The notes below the pieces were generated by a model that was given only the letters and a program-made list of their open reading frames with translations, had not been told where the DNA came from and did no database searches. Positions 7,263 through 15,862 of a DNA stretch of 64,000 bases are shown piece after piece. How positions within the stretch are numbered: position 1 is the stretch's first letter; every line of letters begins with the position of its first letter. Position numbers and translations under genes: made by a program. Source of the stretch: Polynucleobacter meluiroseus (GTDB lineage: Bacteria > Pseudomonadota > Gammaproteobacteria > Burkholderiales > Burkholderiaceae); assembly GCA_945881875.1 (NCBI GenBank), contig CAMCVH010000001.1, forward strand, positions 372,001 through 436,000. Reading direction: 5' to 3'.

Positions 7263-7889
7263 ATGCAAGCCACAAGTACAAGTTTTAAAGATCATGGTGT
7301 TATTCCTGGTGAATTTGCTTTTGCGGTCATTGATCCAAAGACCCACATCACCCTATCTTCAAACAAAAATCCTGAACTTTCTTGGAGTGGTGCTCCCAGC
7401 GAGACAAAGTCTTTTGCAATTATTTGTCATGATCCACATGTTCCAAGCCAAGGGGATCAGGTCAATCAAGAAGGTCAAACAGTACCAGCTAGCCTAGCTC
7501 GCATTGATTTTTATCACTGGGTATTGGTTAACATCCCAGCAACTACCACTCATATTGCAGCTGGCTCACACTCTTCATCAGTCACACCCAGAGGAAAAAC
7601 GGCCAATCAGAGTCCTGTAGGCCTGGCTGGTATCAATGACTACACAGCCTGGTTCAAAGGTGATACAGAAATGTCTGGCAATTACTTTGGTTATGACGGT
7701 CCCTGCCCACCATGGAATGATGAAATCAAGCATGAATATGTTTTCACGATTTATGCACTATCAGTTGAGAAATTACCACTTTCAGGTCCATTTACAGGCG
7801 CAGAAGCACTTGAAGCCATGAAAGGACATGTTTTAGCAAAAACATGTGTGGTGGGTGTTTACAGCTTAAATCCCGCAGTTCAAATCTAA
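7263..7889 (+). CDS. YbhB/YbcL-type PEBP family protein (Raf kinase inhibitor-like)
   Basis: A 208-residue phosphatidylethanolamine-binding-protein fold. The family motifs NPELSWSGAPSETKSFAIICHDPH, FYHWVLVNIPA and YFGYDGPCPPWNDEIKHEYVFTIYAL are all present and outline the ligand pocket. Bacterial members have no firmly known role. The ATG at 7263 is favoured because GAGGAG sits 6 bp before it; two other in-frame starts lie 3 and 6 bp upstream. There is no signal peptide, so it is cytoplasmic. Confidence 0.9.
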   Translation: MQATSTSFKDHGVIPGEFAFAVIDPKTHITLSSNKNPELSWSGAPSETKSFAIICHDPHVPSQGDQVNQEGQTVPASLARIDFYHWVLVNIPATTTHIAAGSHSSSVTPRGKTANQSPVGLAGINDYTAWFKGDTEMSGNYFGYDGPCPPWNDEIKHEYVFTIYALSVEKLPLSGPFTGAEALEAMKGHVLAKTCVVGVYSLNPAVQI

Positions 7890-7910
7890 AAAATCATCAT
7901 CTCAGTTAGC

Positions 7911-7977
7911 TTAGACCTACTCAGGTCTGAGCTCTTGAGCTAGCTCATTTCTATCTGAGAAATAGGTTCCGCTCAAG
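7911..7977 (+). other. Cluster of three abutting hairpins with a possible pseudoknot upstream of ygiQ
   Basis: Stem 1 pairs 7911-7918 with 7923-7930 (core AGACCT/AGGTCT). Stem 2 pairs GAGCT 7929-7933 with AGCTC 7942-7946. Stem 3 pairs ATTTCT 7947-7952 with AGAAAT 7958-7963. The loop of stem 2, CTTGAGC (7934-7940), is fully complementary to GCTCAAG (7971-7977). No run of T follows, so it is not a standard terminator. I do not recognise a known RNA family. Confidence 0.5.
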
Positions 7978-8002
7978 AATAGCCAGCTTAAACAAGCACA
8001 AA

Positions 8003-10465
8003 GTGCTTAAAAAGCCTAAAATACGCACCGTGAACGCACCTTTTAATCCCATTCTGATTCCAAGCTCACCCCGATTAGACTCTTATCCTAAGTATTGGGC
8101 AGAGTGTTTCGGTACAGCCCCCTTCTTGCCAATGAGCCGAGAAGAGATGGATCAATTGGGTTGGGATAGCTGCGACATCATCATTGTAACGGGTGACGCT
8201 TATGTTGATCATCCTAGTTTTGGTATGGCGATCATTGGTCGCTTGTTAGAAGCCCAAGGTTTTAGAGTAGGCATTATTTCTCAGCCAGATTGGCAATCTG
8301 CTGATCCATTTAAAACTCTAGGTCAACCCAATTTATTTTATGGTGTAGCTGCCGGAAATATGGACTCTATGATCAACCGTTATACGGCTGATCGCAAAGT
8401 TCGTAGTGACGATGCTTACACTGCTGGTGGCGTGGGTGGCAATCGTCCTGATCGCTGTTCTTTAGTTTATGCACAGCGTTGTCGTGAAGCTTATCCTGAG
8501 GTACCTATTGTGATGGGCGGTATCGAAGCCTCATTACGACGCATTGCTCACTATGACTACTGGCAAGATAAAGTACGTCGCTCTATTTTGATTGATGCCA
8601 AAGCTGATATCTTGCTTTACGGAAATGCTGAACGTGCTGTTGTTGAAATTGCTCACCGTCTTGCTAAAGGTGAAAACATCGCCAATATCATTGATATCCG
8701 TGGCACCGCTTTTGTTAGACGTCATCCAGCACCTGGATTTACTGAAATTGACTCTAGTATGGTTGATGAGCCAGGCGTTGTTGATGCAGCCATCAATCCT
8801 TATCTCAGTCCCGACGAGCAAGCTCAAGAGCAAGGCACTACTTGTAAAAAAACTGACGGTACTTTAGAGGAACCCGCTAAAGCTCAAGCACCAGCAGTTC
8901 AAGCGATCACTCTGGTACCAAGCGCCAAGAAGCGCTTAGAGCGTGATACGACTGTGATTCGTTTGCCGAGCTATGAAGCTGTTAAACGAGATCCTGTTTT
9001 ATATGCCCACGCTAGTCGTGTTCTTCATCTTGAAACCAATCCAGGTAATGCACGTGCCTTGGTTCAGCAACATGGTGAAGGCGCATCGGTCAGAGATGTT
9101 TGGTTAAATCAACCAGCAGTTCCTCTGACAACCGAAGAGATGGACTCTGTATTTGATTTACCTTATGCAAGAGCTCCTCATCCTTCATATGGTGATGCCA
9201 AGATCCCTGCTTGGGAAATGATTCGTTTTTCAGTCAATATCATGCGCGGCTGTTTTGGTGGATGTACTTTCTGCTCCATTACTGAGCACGAAGGTCGCAT
9301 CATTCAGAACCGCTCATCGAATTCGATCATTAAAGAAATTGAAGACATCAGAGATAAAGTTCCTGGCTTTACAGGCATTATTTCTGACCTAGGCGGCCCT
9401 ACTGCCAATATGTACCGCATTGCTTGTAAATCAAGAGAGATTGAAGCGCATTGTCGTAAACCATCTTGTGTTTATCCAGATGTCTGCCCTAATCTCAATA
9501 CCGATCACACACCACTGATTCAGTTGTACCGTCGCGCAAGAGCGCTGCCAGGTATCAAGAAGATTTTGATTGGATCAGGTGTTCGTTACGATTTGGCGGT
9601 TAAAGCACCAGCCTATATTAAAGAGTTGGTATCGCATCACGTTGGTGGCTATTTAAAAATCGCTCCAGAACATACTGAGCAAGGTCCTTTATCAAAGATG
9701 ATGAAGCCGGGCATGGGCGCTTACGATAAGTTCAAAGAACTCTTTGATAAGTATTCTAAAGAAGCTGGCAAAGAGCAATTTTTGATCCCTTACTTTATCG
9801 CTGCCCACCCAGGTACCAGTGATGAAGATATGATGTATTTAGCCATTTGGTTAAAGAAGAATGGTTTTAGAGCTGATCAAGTTCAAACTTTCTACCCTTC
9901 ACCAATGGCAACAGCCACTGCGATGTACCACACGAATAAGAATCCACTTCGCAAAGTAACGCGTGATAGTGAAACAGTAGACATTGTTCGCGGTGAAAAG
10001 CGTCGACGTTTACATAAAGCTTTTTTACGTTATCACGATGCCAATAACTGGCCTCTTCTTCGCGAAGCTTTGAAAAAAATGGGTCGTGCTGATTTGATCG
10101 GTAACGGTAAACACCATTTGATTCCTAACTATCAACCCAATACAGATGGGACTTATCAAAGTCCTCGTCGCAAGAACTCTTACCTCGGAAAATCAGCCCA
10201 AGCTGTGGAAGCCAACAATCCACGTGATTTTTCAGTACCTCAAAAACCAGTACGTGGGCAAATCCTGACGCAACATACAGGCTTGCCTCCTCGTGCTGGA
10301 ACAAAGCCATCAACACCTGGCGCACGCCCTATGCGTAATGGCATACAAGCAATTAAGACAGCTCAAGGTCCTAGAAGCAATCAAAGCTCTCCTGGAACTT
10401 CATCAACTGCCAGATCCCCATCTGCAAGGGTTACTCCTCGATCAAAGCCTAGCTTTAAGAAGTAA
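8003..10465 (+). CDS. ygiQ: YgiQ family radical SAM protein
   Basis: An 820-residue protein. The radical-SAM iron-sulfur motif CFGGCTFC lies near residue 418 in [21 protein letters not shown]. The N-terminal domain carries the YgiQ hallmarks [19 protein letters not shown] and [30 protein letters not shown], and HPGTSDEDM and [15 protein letters not shown] come later. The last 80 residues are a basic, Pro/Ser-rich low-complexity tail. The substrate of the family is unknown. The start is uncertain: GTG at 8003, or an in-frame GTG at 8030 closer to the family N-terminus; neither has a clear ribosome-binding site. The structured leader at 7911-7977 may matter for expression. Confidence 0.92.
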   Translation: MLKKPKIRTVNAPFNPILIPSSPRLDSYPKYWAECFGTAPFLPMSREEMDQLGWDSCDIIIVTGDAYVDHPSFGMAIIGRLLEAQGFRVGIISQPDWQSADPFKTLGQPNLFYGVAAGNMDSMINRYTADRKVRSDDAYTAGGVGGNRPDRCSLVYAQRCREAYPEVPIVMGGIEASLRRIAHYDYWQDKVRRSILIDAKADILLYGNAERAVVEIAHRLAKGENIANIIDIRGTAFVRRHPAPGFTEIDSSMVDEPGVVDAAINPYLSPDEQAQEQGTTCKKTDGTLEEPAKAQAPAVQAITLVPSAKKRLERDTTVIRLPSYEAVKRDPVLYAHASRVLHLETNPGNARALVQQHGEGASVRDVWLNQPAVPLTTEEMDSVFDLPYARAPHPSYGDAKIPAWEMIRFSVNIMRGCFGGCTFCSITEHEGRIIQNRSSNSIIKEIEDIRDKVPGFTGIISDLGGPTANMYRIACKSREIEAHCRKPSCVYPDVCPNLNTDHTPLIQLYRRARALPGIKKILIGSGVRYDLAVKAPAYIKELVSHHVGGYLKIAPEHTEQGPLSKMMKPGMGAYDKFKELFDKYSKEAGKEQFLIPYFIAAHPGTSDEDMMYLAIWLKKNGFRADQVQTFYPSPMATATAMYHTNKNPLRKVTRDSETVDIVRGEKRRRLHKAFLRYHDANNWPLLREALKKMGRADLIGNGKHHLIPNYQPNTDGTYQSPRRKNSYLGKSAQAVEANNPRDFSVPQKPVRGQILTQHTGLPPRAGTKPSTPGARPMRNGIQAIKTAQGPRSNQSSPGTSSTARSPSARVTPRSKPSFKK

Positions 10466-10468
10466 TTT

Positions 10469-10496
10469 AATGATGGCGGCTAAAGCCACCATTATT
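10469..10496. terminator. Hairpin between convergent ygiQ and the small-ORF pair
   Basis: AATGATGGCGGC and GCCACCATTATT pair over 12 positions with one C-A mismatch and one G-T pair, around a TAAA loop. It lies 4 bp after the ygiQ stop and just before the end of the convergent 53-residue ORF. Neither strand has a proper U-tract, so termination is plausible but not certain. Confidence 0.45.
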
Positions 10497-10498
10497 AC

Positions 10499-10660
10499 TC
10501 AAGAAGCTTCTGTTTTTATCTCGGTCACTTGATTTTTTCGGGCAGCTCTTTCTTTTTCTCGTTCTTTATTGACTCTATTCGAGGCTCTTAATAAGAATGC
10601 ACTAAATATAGTTATTAATATTAGTAAAATTAATTGGACAGTACTTTTATCGATGATCAT
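10499..10660 (-). CDS. Small membrane protein, 53 aa (unknown)
   Basis: The frame encodes one hydrophobic helix (VQLILLILITIFSAFLL, about residues 8-24) followed by a strongly charged tail (RASNRVNKEREKERAARK). Its ATG overlaps the stop of the upstream 75-residue ORF as ATGA, and AAGGGG lies 7 bp before the ATG, both good signs of real translation. No family recognised. A single helix with a basic cytoplasmic tail fits a small accessory subunit or a membrane-active peptide; I cannot choose between them. Confidence 0.55.
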   Translation of the reverse strand: MIIDKSTVQLILLILITIFSAFLLRASNRVNKEREKERAARKNQVTEIKTEAS

Positions 10661-10884
10661 TTTTTTCCCCTTAAAATATGTATTCCAAATTTAAATAAAA
10701 CAGCTGTTACTAATAACAAAACTGTAATTTTAAAAATTACTCCCAACAGTTCTTCTTCAGCAAAAAATAAGCTAACCGCGCCAATTGCGGACGACACGGA
10801 TAGCGCGTGTGCGTATCTTGAATAAGCATCAATTTGCTCTCTGTTTAAACTCTTAATCCGGTTATCTAAGTAGTTAATAAGCAT
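10657..10884 (-). CDS. Small two-helix membrane protein, 75 aa (unknown)
   Basis: About 30 polar N-terminal residues (NYLDNRIKSLNREQIDAYSRY) precede two hydrophobic segments (ALSVSSAIGAVSLFF and LLGVIFKITVLLLVTAVLF) and a basic end (HILRGKK). It is the first gene of a coupled pair with the 53-residue ORF. AAGGAG abuts the ATG with no spacer, which is unusually tight; a non-ATG start a few codons later is possible. An AT-rich inverted repeat CTTATA-TATTT-TATAAG (10915-10931) lies upstream, where a -10 region would be. Function not recognised; the topology recalls small holin-like proteins, but this is weak. Confidence 0.6.
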   Translation of the reverse strand: MLINYLDNRIKSLNREQIDAYSRYAHALSVSSAIGAVSLFFAEEELLGVIFKITVLLLVTAVLFKFGIHILRGKK

Positions 10885-10981
10885 CTCCTTTCTTTTGGAA
10901 GAAGGATTATATTGCTTATATATTTTATAAGTAATTGCTTGATAGGTCTACAGGGTCAATCAAATACTTAAGTCAAACTAA

Positions 10982-11707
10982 TCACATGTAGTTCTTGAGG
11001 AGTGGAATTAACAAGGCTCCAGCGATACCATGCAATCCCATTGCTAGACTGGCATAAGTACCCGCTTCAGGGTGAACAGCAAATGCTCTTGAGGTACCAA
11101 TACCATGAGCTGCAACACCCATGGCGAAACCACGTTGCCACCATGCTTTCATACCCAATAGATTCAGAATGCCACTACCCAACATGGCTCCTAATATGCC
11201 GGTAACCACTGCGAACACTGCGGTTAATGTTGGTGAAACACCCAAACGTTCAGCTACACCCATAGCAATGGGCGCTGTCACTGATTTAGGATAAAAAGCA
11301 CCAATGATGGCGCTGTCAGCGCCCATCAATGTAGCAATACCCACTGCACTCACAATTGAAACAATACCGCCACACAGTAAAGCGATCATGAGTGGAATGA
11401 GTCTAGTTTTAAGGACCGCAATACCACGATAGATAGGTACTGCCAAAGAGACTGTCGCAGTACCTAATAAGAAATGCACAAACTGCGCACCCTCAAAATA
11501 CTTTTGATAAGGCATGTCAACTAAATATAAAACTGTTGCCACTAAAATCACGGCGATAGCCACAGGGTTCGCTAAAGGATACTTATCAGTCTTTTGATAG
11601 AGGAAGCTACCGATTTGGTAAGCAGTCAAAGTCAAGATAAGGGCAAATAAGGGGCTACCTGAAAGATAGACCCAGATCTCTGCAATCTGTAAGTTATTAG
11701 GATTCAC
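10982..11707 (-). CDS. lrgB: LrgB/CidB family membrane protein
   Basis: A 241-residue polytopic protein. The family signature is the segment AGTYASLAMGLHGIAGALLIPLL at the C-terminus, with FYPKSVTAPIAMGVAERLG in the middle and AAHGIGTSRAF after it. I chose GTG 11707 because AAGGA lies 5 bp before it; the longer frame would begin with TTG at 11725. It overlaps the lrgA gene by 11 bp. LrgAB/CidAB pairs modulate murein hydrolase export or act as metabolite carriers for pyruvate- or glycolate-type compounds, depending on the organism. The role here is unknown. Confidence 0.88.
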   Translation of the reverse strand: MNPNNLQIAEIWVYLSGSPLFALILTLTAYQIGSFLYQKTDKYPLANPVAIAVILVATVLYLVDMPYQKYFEGAQFVHFLLGTATVSLAVPIYRGIAVLKTRLIPLMIALLCGGIVSIVSAVGIATLMGADSAIIGAFYPKSVTAPIAMGVAERLGVSPTLTAVFAVVTGILGAMLGSGILNLLGMKAWWQRGFAMGVAAHGIGTSRAFAVHPEAGTYASLAMGLHGIAGALLIPLLKNYM

Positions 11708-12047
11708 TTGAATCCTTCTTCGCAAATAGACGGACGATTAATGCAGTAGTTGTAATGGTTAAAACGACACTGACCAAGAGTGCTGTGATAACTGCAAATG
11801 CATTTGCTTGTAATTGCGGCAAGAAAAGGATCACGCCAACTGCAGCAGGAACAAATAGAACCCCTAAGTGTTGGCTAAACGCATCAGACACCATCGCCAA
11901 TGCGGCGTTAACTTGGCCTTTGATGATCAAAAAGACTAACAAGAAAATTAATCCTAAAACAGGGCCTGGCAAGATGGGTAAGAAAAAGTAAGAAATTAAC
12001 TCACCTACACCCTGCCATAAAAGTATTTGAACTAATCCTGGAATCAT
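11697..12047 (-). CDS. lrgA: LrgA/CidA family protein
   Basis: A 116-residue protein with four predicted membrane helices. The family motif is seen in LISYFFLPILPGPVLGLIFLL (about residues 18-38), and LFVPAAVGVILF follows near residue 63. AAGGGC precedes the ATG. Its 3' end overlaps lrgB by 11 bp, so the two are one operon and probably a two-subunit carrier. No LysR-type or LytTR regulator lies next to it. Confidence 0.88.
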   Translation of the reverse strand: MIPGLVQILLWQGVGELISYFFLPILPGPVLGLIFLLVFLIIKGQVNAALAMVSDAFSQHLGVLFVPAAVGVILFLPQLQANAFAVITALLVSVVLTITTTALIVRLFAKKDSSES

Positions 12048-12086
12048 TGCTTGCCCTTAGTGAATCTAAGTTGATCAGACTTCTTT

Positions 12087-12620
12087 TTAATTTTTCTGAG
12101 GAATCTCAACCAAGTGTTGCTTGAAAAAATTTTTCTTAGCAACATAACTAGCAGCGTTAGCCTTCATCCCTGCTAATGCTTCAGGAGTCAACTCTCGGAC
12201 TACCTTAGCAGGAGAACCTAAGATTAAAGAATTATCCGGAAATACTTTTCCTTCTGTCACTACTGAGCCAGCTCCTACCAAACAGTTTTTGCCAATCACT
12301 GCTCGATTGAGAATCACAGCCTGAATACCAATGAGAGAGCCTTCCCCAATAGTGCAACCGTGCAGCATGGCCTGATGACCAATTGTCACGTTATCAGCAA
12401 CAGTCAATGGACAGCCCATATCTGTGTGCATCACAGTTCCCTCTTGAACATTGCTGCCCTCACCAAGAGTGATAGGCTCGTTATCTCCACGAATCACAAC
12501 ACCAGGCCAAACGCTGACGTCTTCACCCAAAATAACATCTCCAATAATCGTAGCTTCTTTAGCAACAAAGGCAGACTCATGGATTTGCGGCACTTTGTCT
12601 TTGTATTGGTAAATGGTCAT
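12087..12620 (-). CDS. Gamma-class carbonic anhydrase family protein
   Basis: A 177-residue left-handed beta-helix protein with hexapeptide repeats from about residue 20 to 130, such as ATIIGDVILGEDVSVWPGVVIRGDN and IGHQAMLHGCTIGEGSLIGIQAVIL. The zinc-binding histidine positions of the gamma-CA/YrdA group are present (MHTDMG, GHQAMLHG). AGGAA is spaced 6 bp before the ATG. It could be a true carbonic anhydrase or a YrdA-like paralogue; activity cannot be read from sequence. Confidence 0.9.
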   Translation of the reverse strand: MTIYQYKDKVPQIHESAFVAKEATIIGDVILGEDVSVWPGVVIRGDNEPITLGEGSNVQEGTVMHTDMGCPLTVADNVTIGHQAMLHGCTIGEGSLIGIQAVILNRAVIGKNCLVGAGSVVTEGKVFPDNSLILGSPAKVVRELTPEALAGMKANAASYVAKKNFFKQHLVEIPQKN

Positions 12621-12667
12621 CTTGAATTCCTCGAGTTAATTTATTTTTTTAGGTGAAGAGATTTTTA

Positions 12668-13114
12668 TCAGGTATGAGGTTTCCAGCGAATGGAGTAAGA
12701 CGCAATGAGAACCTCGAATAGCAGAGCAATCAATGCGAATATGAATGAAGCGATGCCACTCACAAAGGTATAAAGAACAAAACTAGAAACTAATAATTTG
12801 CCAGATGATGTTTCTGCAAAGAATAGCTCTAAGATAGTCAAACCAATCATGATGGCACAAAGAACTAAAAAGATCATCGAGACGTTAATAAAACGACCTC
12901 TGGTCATGATATTTTTTAATTCTTCTTGATAAGCCTGTTTGGCTGAATCCGTTAAAGAGTCGTGTGACATTTCCTTATGGATGACCCGCGCACGATCAAT
13001 GACTCGAGCCAAACGCTGAGTCAATGCACCAATCATTCCCGCAACCGCTGTTAATAGAAAAACAGGAGCTACTGCTAATTGGATACTGTCGCCTAATGTA
13101 CTTGGATTCATCAT
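12668..13114 (-). CDS. DUF2721 membrane protein
   Basis: A 148-residue protein with three hydrophobic helices. The N-terminal PVFLLTAVAGMIGALTQRLARVIDRAR is the DUF2721 hallmark, followed by a charged loop and two helices (VSMIFLVLCAIMIGLTILELF and VSSFVLYTFVSGIASFIFALIALLFEV, described in parts). The function of the family is unknown. It stands 34 bp downstream of the SDR gene on the same strand and may be in its transcript. Confidence 0.85.
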   Translation of the reverse strand: MMNPSTLGDSIQLAVAPVFLLTAVAGMIGALTQRLARVIDRARVIHKEMSHDSLTDSAKQAYQEELKNIMTRGRFINVSMIFLVLCAIMIGLTILELFFAETSSGKLLVSSFVLYTFVSGIASFIFALIALLFEVLIASYSIRWKPHT

Positions 13115-13148
13115 GTATATGCTTTATTTTTATTGATGTTATTAATGT

Positions 13149-13859
13149 CTACCAGGGCAACTCTTCACCATCAAAGGCAAAAAATCCACCTGACTGTTCG
13201 GCGTTGAGTCCATCTAGAGTTTTTAAAATTTCTTGACTGGCAATACTGGCATCTCTGGCCTTAGAACCAGCACCACCTGCAAATGGCTTTGATAATGCTG
13301 AAATAACAGTGCCTGGGTGAATTGAGACAAGCAAAGCTTCTGGCTTTTGACGCTTTAGTTCAATCGCAGCTGTTTTAATCAACATATTCAGAGCTGCTTT
13401 TGAGGCTCTGTATGAATACCAACCACCCAAACGATTGTCACCAATACTTCCAACCTTGGCTGAAATAAAACCCATCAATCCGTTAGTTGTTAACAATGGT
13501 AAAAAGTACTTAAGTAACAAAGCAGGTCCCAAGGTATTGATCGCAAATGTCTCTTGTAAAACATTCATATCAATATCTGCTAAGCGCTTCTCTGGCATTA
13601 AGTTTTCACCGTGCAAGATTCCAGTTGACCCTAAGATCAAATCAAAAGGACCTTCCAATTGTAAAGTCATGGCGGCGAACGTCATCGATGACTCATCCTT
13701 GAGATCAATCGTCAAACCAAATTCATTAGGCTCACTGCGAGATAGTTGAACAACCTTCTCGCATTGATCATCACTCTCTAAATCTCTAACAAACGCGGCT
13801 CCAATAGAGCCAGTTGCACCAATCACTAAAGCTTTGTAGTTGTTGTTAAAGCGTTTCAT
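13149..13859 (-). CDS. Short-chain dehydrogenase/reductase
   Basis: A 236-residue Rossmann-fold oxidoreductase. The cofactor loop is VIGATGSIGAAF (about residues 10-21), with the NTLGPALLLKYFLP strand and the catalytic WYSYRASKAALNML (Tyr-x3-Lys) around residue 150. It resembles the CsgA/C-factor-like group. I chose ATG 13859: the longer frame would overlap the upstream lactate dehydrogenase gene, whereas this start leaves a 7-bp gap and so suggests an operon with it. The substrate is unknown. Confidence 0.88.
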   Translation of the reverse strand: MKRFNNNYKALVIGATGSIGAAFVRDLESDDQCEKVVQLSRSEPNEFGLTIDLKDESSMTFAAMTLQLEGPFDLILGSTGILHGENLMPEKRLADIDMNVLQETFAINTLGPALLLKYFLPLLTTNGLMGFISAKVGSIGDNRLGGWYSYRASKAALNMLIKTAAIELKRQKPEALLVSIHPGTVISALSKPFAGGAGSKARDASIASQEILKTLDGLNAEQSGGFFAFDGEELPW

Positions 13860-13866
13860 CAACAAC

Positions 13867-15012
13867 TTAGAATGTTCCTGGATACAAAATGTCTTTTGTG
13901 ACATTTTGAATATCGCGATGACCTGTTAATGCCATCGTGATATCGAGTTCTTTATGGATGATCTCAAGACACTTGGTAACGCCCGCTTCACCCATAGCAC
14001 CTAAGCCATGCAAGAAAGGACGACCAATTAATGTGCCTTTGGCACCAAGAGCCCAGGCTTTTAAAACATCTTGCCCTGAACGAATGCCGCCATCCATCCA
14101 GACTTCAATATCACGACCAACAGCATCAACAATGCCTGGCAATGCATGAATGCTAGATACCGCACCATCTAATTGACGACCACCATGATTAGAGACAATC
14201 AATGCATCTGCACCAGACTTAACGGCTAACCTTGCATCACCCTCATCCATGATGCCTTTGATAATGAGCTTGCCACCCCATAAGTCTTTGATCCACTGAA
14301 CGTCATCCCAGCTCAGAGCTGGATCGAACTGCTCGGCAGTCCAAGAAGATAGTGAAGACATATCACCAACACCTGAAGCGTGACCCACAATATTTCTAAA
14401 AGTTCTTCGTTGCGTACCTAACATGCCTAAGCACCAACTTGGCTTCGTCATCATGTTAATAATGTTAGGAATCGTCAACTTTGGTGGAGCTGTCAAACCA
14501 TTTTTGATATCTTTGTGACGTTGACCTAAGATTTGTAGATCTAACGTTAATACCAATGCTGAACATTTAGCATCTTTAGCACGCTGAATCAAACGCTCAA
14601 TAAAGCCACGATCTTTCATGACATACAACTGAAACCAGAAAGGCGCTGTGGTGTTTTCTGCCACATCTTCAATTGAACAAATACTCATAGTTGACAGGCA
14701 GAATGGCACGCCAAATTTTTCAGCAGCCTTCGCAGCCAAAATTTCGCCATCAGCATGTTGCATACCAGTTAAACCAGTGGGTGCTAGTGCCACTGGCATA
14801 AATACTTCCTGACCCACCATTTTGGTTTTGGTGGTTCGGTTTTCCATATTCACTGCTACTTTTTGACGTAGCTTAATCTTTTGGAAATCCGTTTCATTGG
14901 AGCGATAAGTCGATTCAGTCCAAGAGCCAGAATCAGCATAGTCATAAAACATTTTAGGTGTGCGTTTTTTATGCAAGACTCTTAGGTCTTCAATATTGGT
15001 GATGATCGGCAT
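13867..15012 (-). CDS. lldD: L-lactate dehydrogenase/alpha-hydroxy-acid oxidising flavoprotein
   Basis: A 381-residue FMN-dependent enzyme of the LldD/glycolate oxidase family. Landmarks are the N-terminal DLRVLHKKRTPKMFYDYADSGSW, LAPTGLTGMQHADGE, the FMN lysine region KLIIKGIMDEGDA, the catalytic histidine in SNHGGRQLDG, and MDGGIRSGQDVLKAWALGAK. It would oxidise L-lactate or a similar 2-hydroxy acid and pass electrons to the respiratory chain. AGGAG lies 6 bp before ATG 15012, which supports this start. L-lactate is the usual substrate, but glycolate or mandelate cannot be excluded. Confidence 0.88.
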   Translation of the reverse strand: MPIITNIEDLRVLHKKRTPKMFYDYADSGSWTESTYRSNETDFQKIKLRQKVAVNMENRTTKTKMVGQEVFMPVALAPTGLTGMQHADGEILAAKAAEKFGVPFCLSTMSICSIEDVAENTTAPFWFQLYVMKDRGFIERLIQRAKDAKCSALVLTLDLQILGQRHKDIKNGLTAPPKLTIPNIINMMTKPSWCLGMLGTQRRTFRNIVGHASGVGDMSSLSSWTAEQFDPALSWDDVQWIKDLWGGKLIIKGIMDEGDARLAVKSGADALIVSNHGGRQLDGAVSSIHALPGIVDAVGRDIEVWMDGGIRSGQDVLKAWALGAKGTLIGRPFLHGLGAMGEAGVTKCLEIIHKELDITMALTGHRDIQNVTKDILYPGTF

Positions 15013-15123
15013 CTTTTTCTCCTGGGGCAACCAAAGTCCAACAAGCTTCTATAAATCTATCCAAGAGCCTGTAAAATCTTTAATTATTGTTATCTTTACC
15101 CATTATATGTATACCTGACCAGC

Positions 15124-15849
15124 ATGGCAAAACCCATTACTTTAGAGAAAATCTTATTCAGCCAAGGCTTTGGCACCCGCCGCTACTGCAGTGACCTAGT
15201 CTTCGCTGAGTTAGTTAAAGTGAATGGTGTCTTGGCTGAGTATCCAGAGGAGAAAATATCACCTGAAAGTCTTGTTTTAAGTGTTGATGGTAAAGATTGG
15301 GAATTCCATGAAAAGGCCTATATTGCCTTCAATAAGCCCTCTGGCTATGAATGCTCCCATAAAACCAGTCATCACCCCAGTATTTATGGTTTATTGCCAC
15401 AACCTCTCGTTGAACGTGGCATTCAATGTGTCGGTCGACTCGATTACGACACAACTGGCTTGATCCTGATGTCCGATGATGGTCAATTTATACATAAAAT
15501 GACCACCCCGAAAAAGAACATTGGGAAAATCTATCAAATCACAAGCGCTGAAGTCATCACCACCAAACAAATTGATCATCTTCTGGGCGGTGTGGTCTTA
15601 GATGATGATCCAGCCCCCTGTTTCGCAAAAGCTTGCGAAAAGCTTGATGATCGAGTTTTAGCGATGACAATTGTTGAAGGTCGCTACCACCAAGTGAAAC
15701 GCATGATGGCAGCTGTTGGTAATCATGTGGCAGCTTTACATCGAACTACGATTGGTCAATACGTCATGCCTACTGACTTAGCCGAAGGTGAATGGCGCTG
15801 GCTTTACCCAGACGATATTACTCAACTCAGTAAAAGTATTGATAGTTAA
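15124..15849 (+). CDS. rsuA: 16S rRNA pseudouridine synthase (RsuA family)
   Basis: A 241-residue protein with an S4 RNA-binding region (about 1-60, LEKILFSQGFGTRRYC) and the pseudouridine synthase core. The catalytic aspartate lies in GRLDYDTTGLILMSDDG, and the closing motif EGRYHQVKRMMAAVGNHV is present. The family modifies U516 of 16S rRNA. The family (RsuA/RluB/E/F) is certain; the exact target position is inferred from the best resemblance. It is divergent from lldD. Confidence 0.85.
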   Translation: MAKPITLEKILFSQGFGTRRYCSDLVFAELVKVNGVLAEYPEEKISPESLVLSVDGKDWEFHEKAYIAFNKPSGYECSHKTSHHPSIYGLLPQPLVERGIQCVGRLDYDTTGLILMSDDGQFIHKMTTPKKNIGKIYQITSAEVITTKQIDHLLGGVVLDDDPAPCFAKACEKLDDRVLAMTIVEGRYHQVKRMMAAVGNHVAALHRTTIGQYVMPTDLAEGEWRWLYPDDITQLSKSIDS

Positions 15850-15862
15850 AAAACTGGTGTAT

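Noticed and set aside
10293..10532. A 79-codon plus-strand frame overlapping the end of ygiQ
   Set aside because: It runs in another frame of the low-complexity ygiQ tail and across the hairpin; no ribosome-binding site or family resemblance.
10915..10931. A third copy of the GntR operator (CTTATA-N5-TATAAG)
   Set aside because: It lacks the TCTTATATAAGA core; the half-sites are spaced differently, so it is more likely an unrelated AT-rich inverted repeat.
13435..13749. A 104-codon plus-strand frame opposite the SDR gene
   Set aside because: The minus-strand gene has a clear family match; the antisense frame has no start signal or family features.
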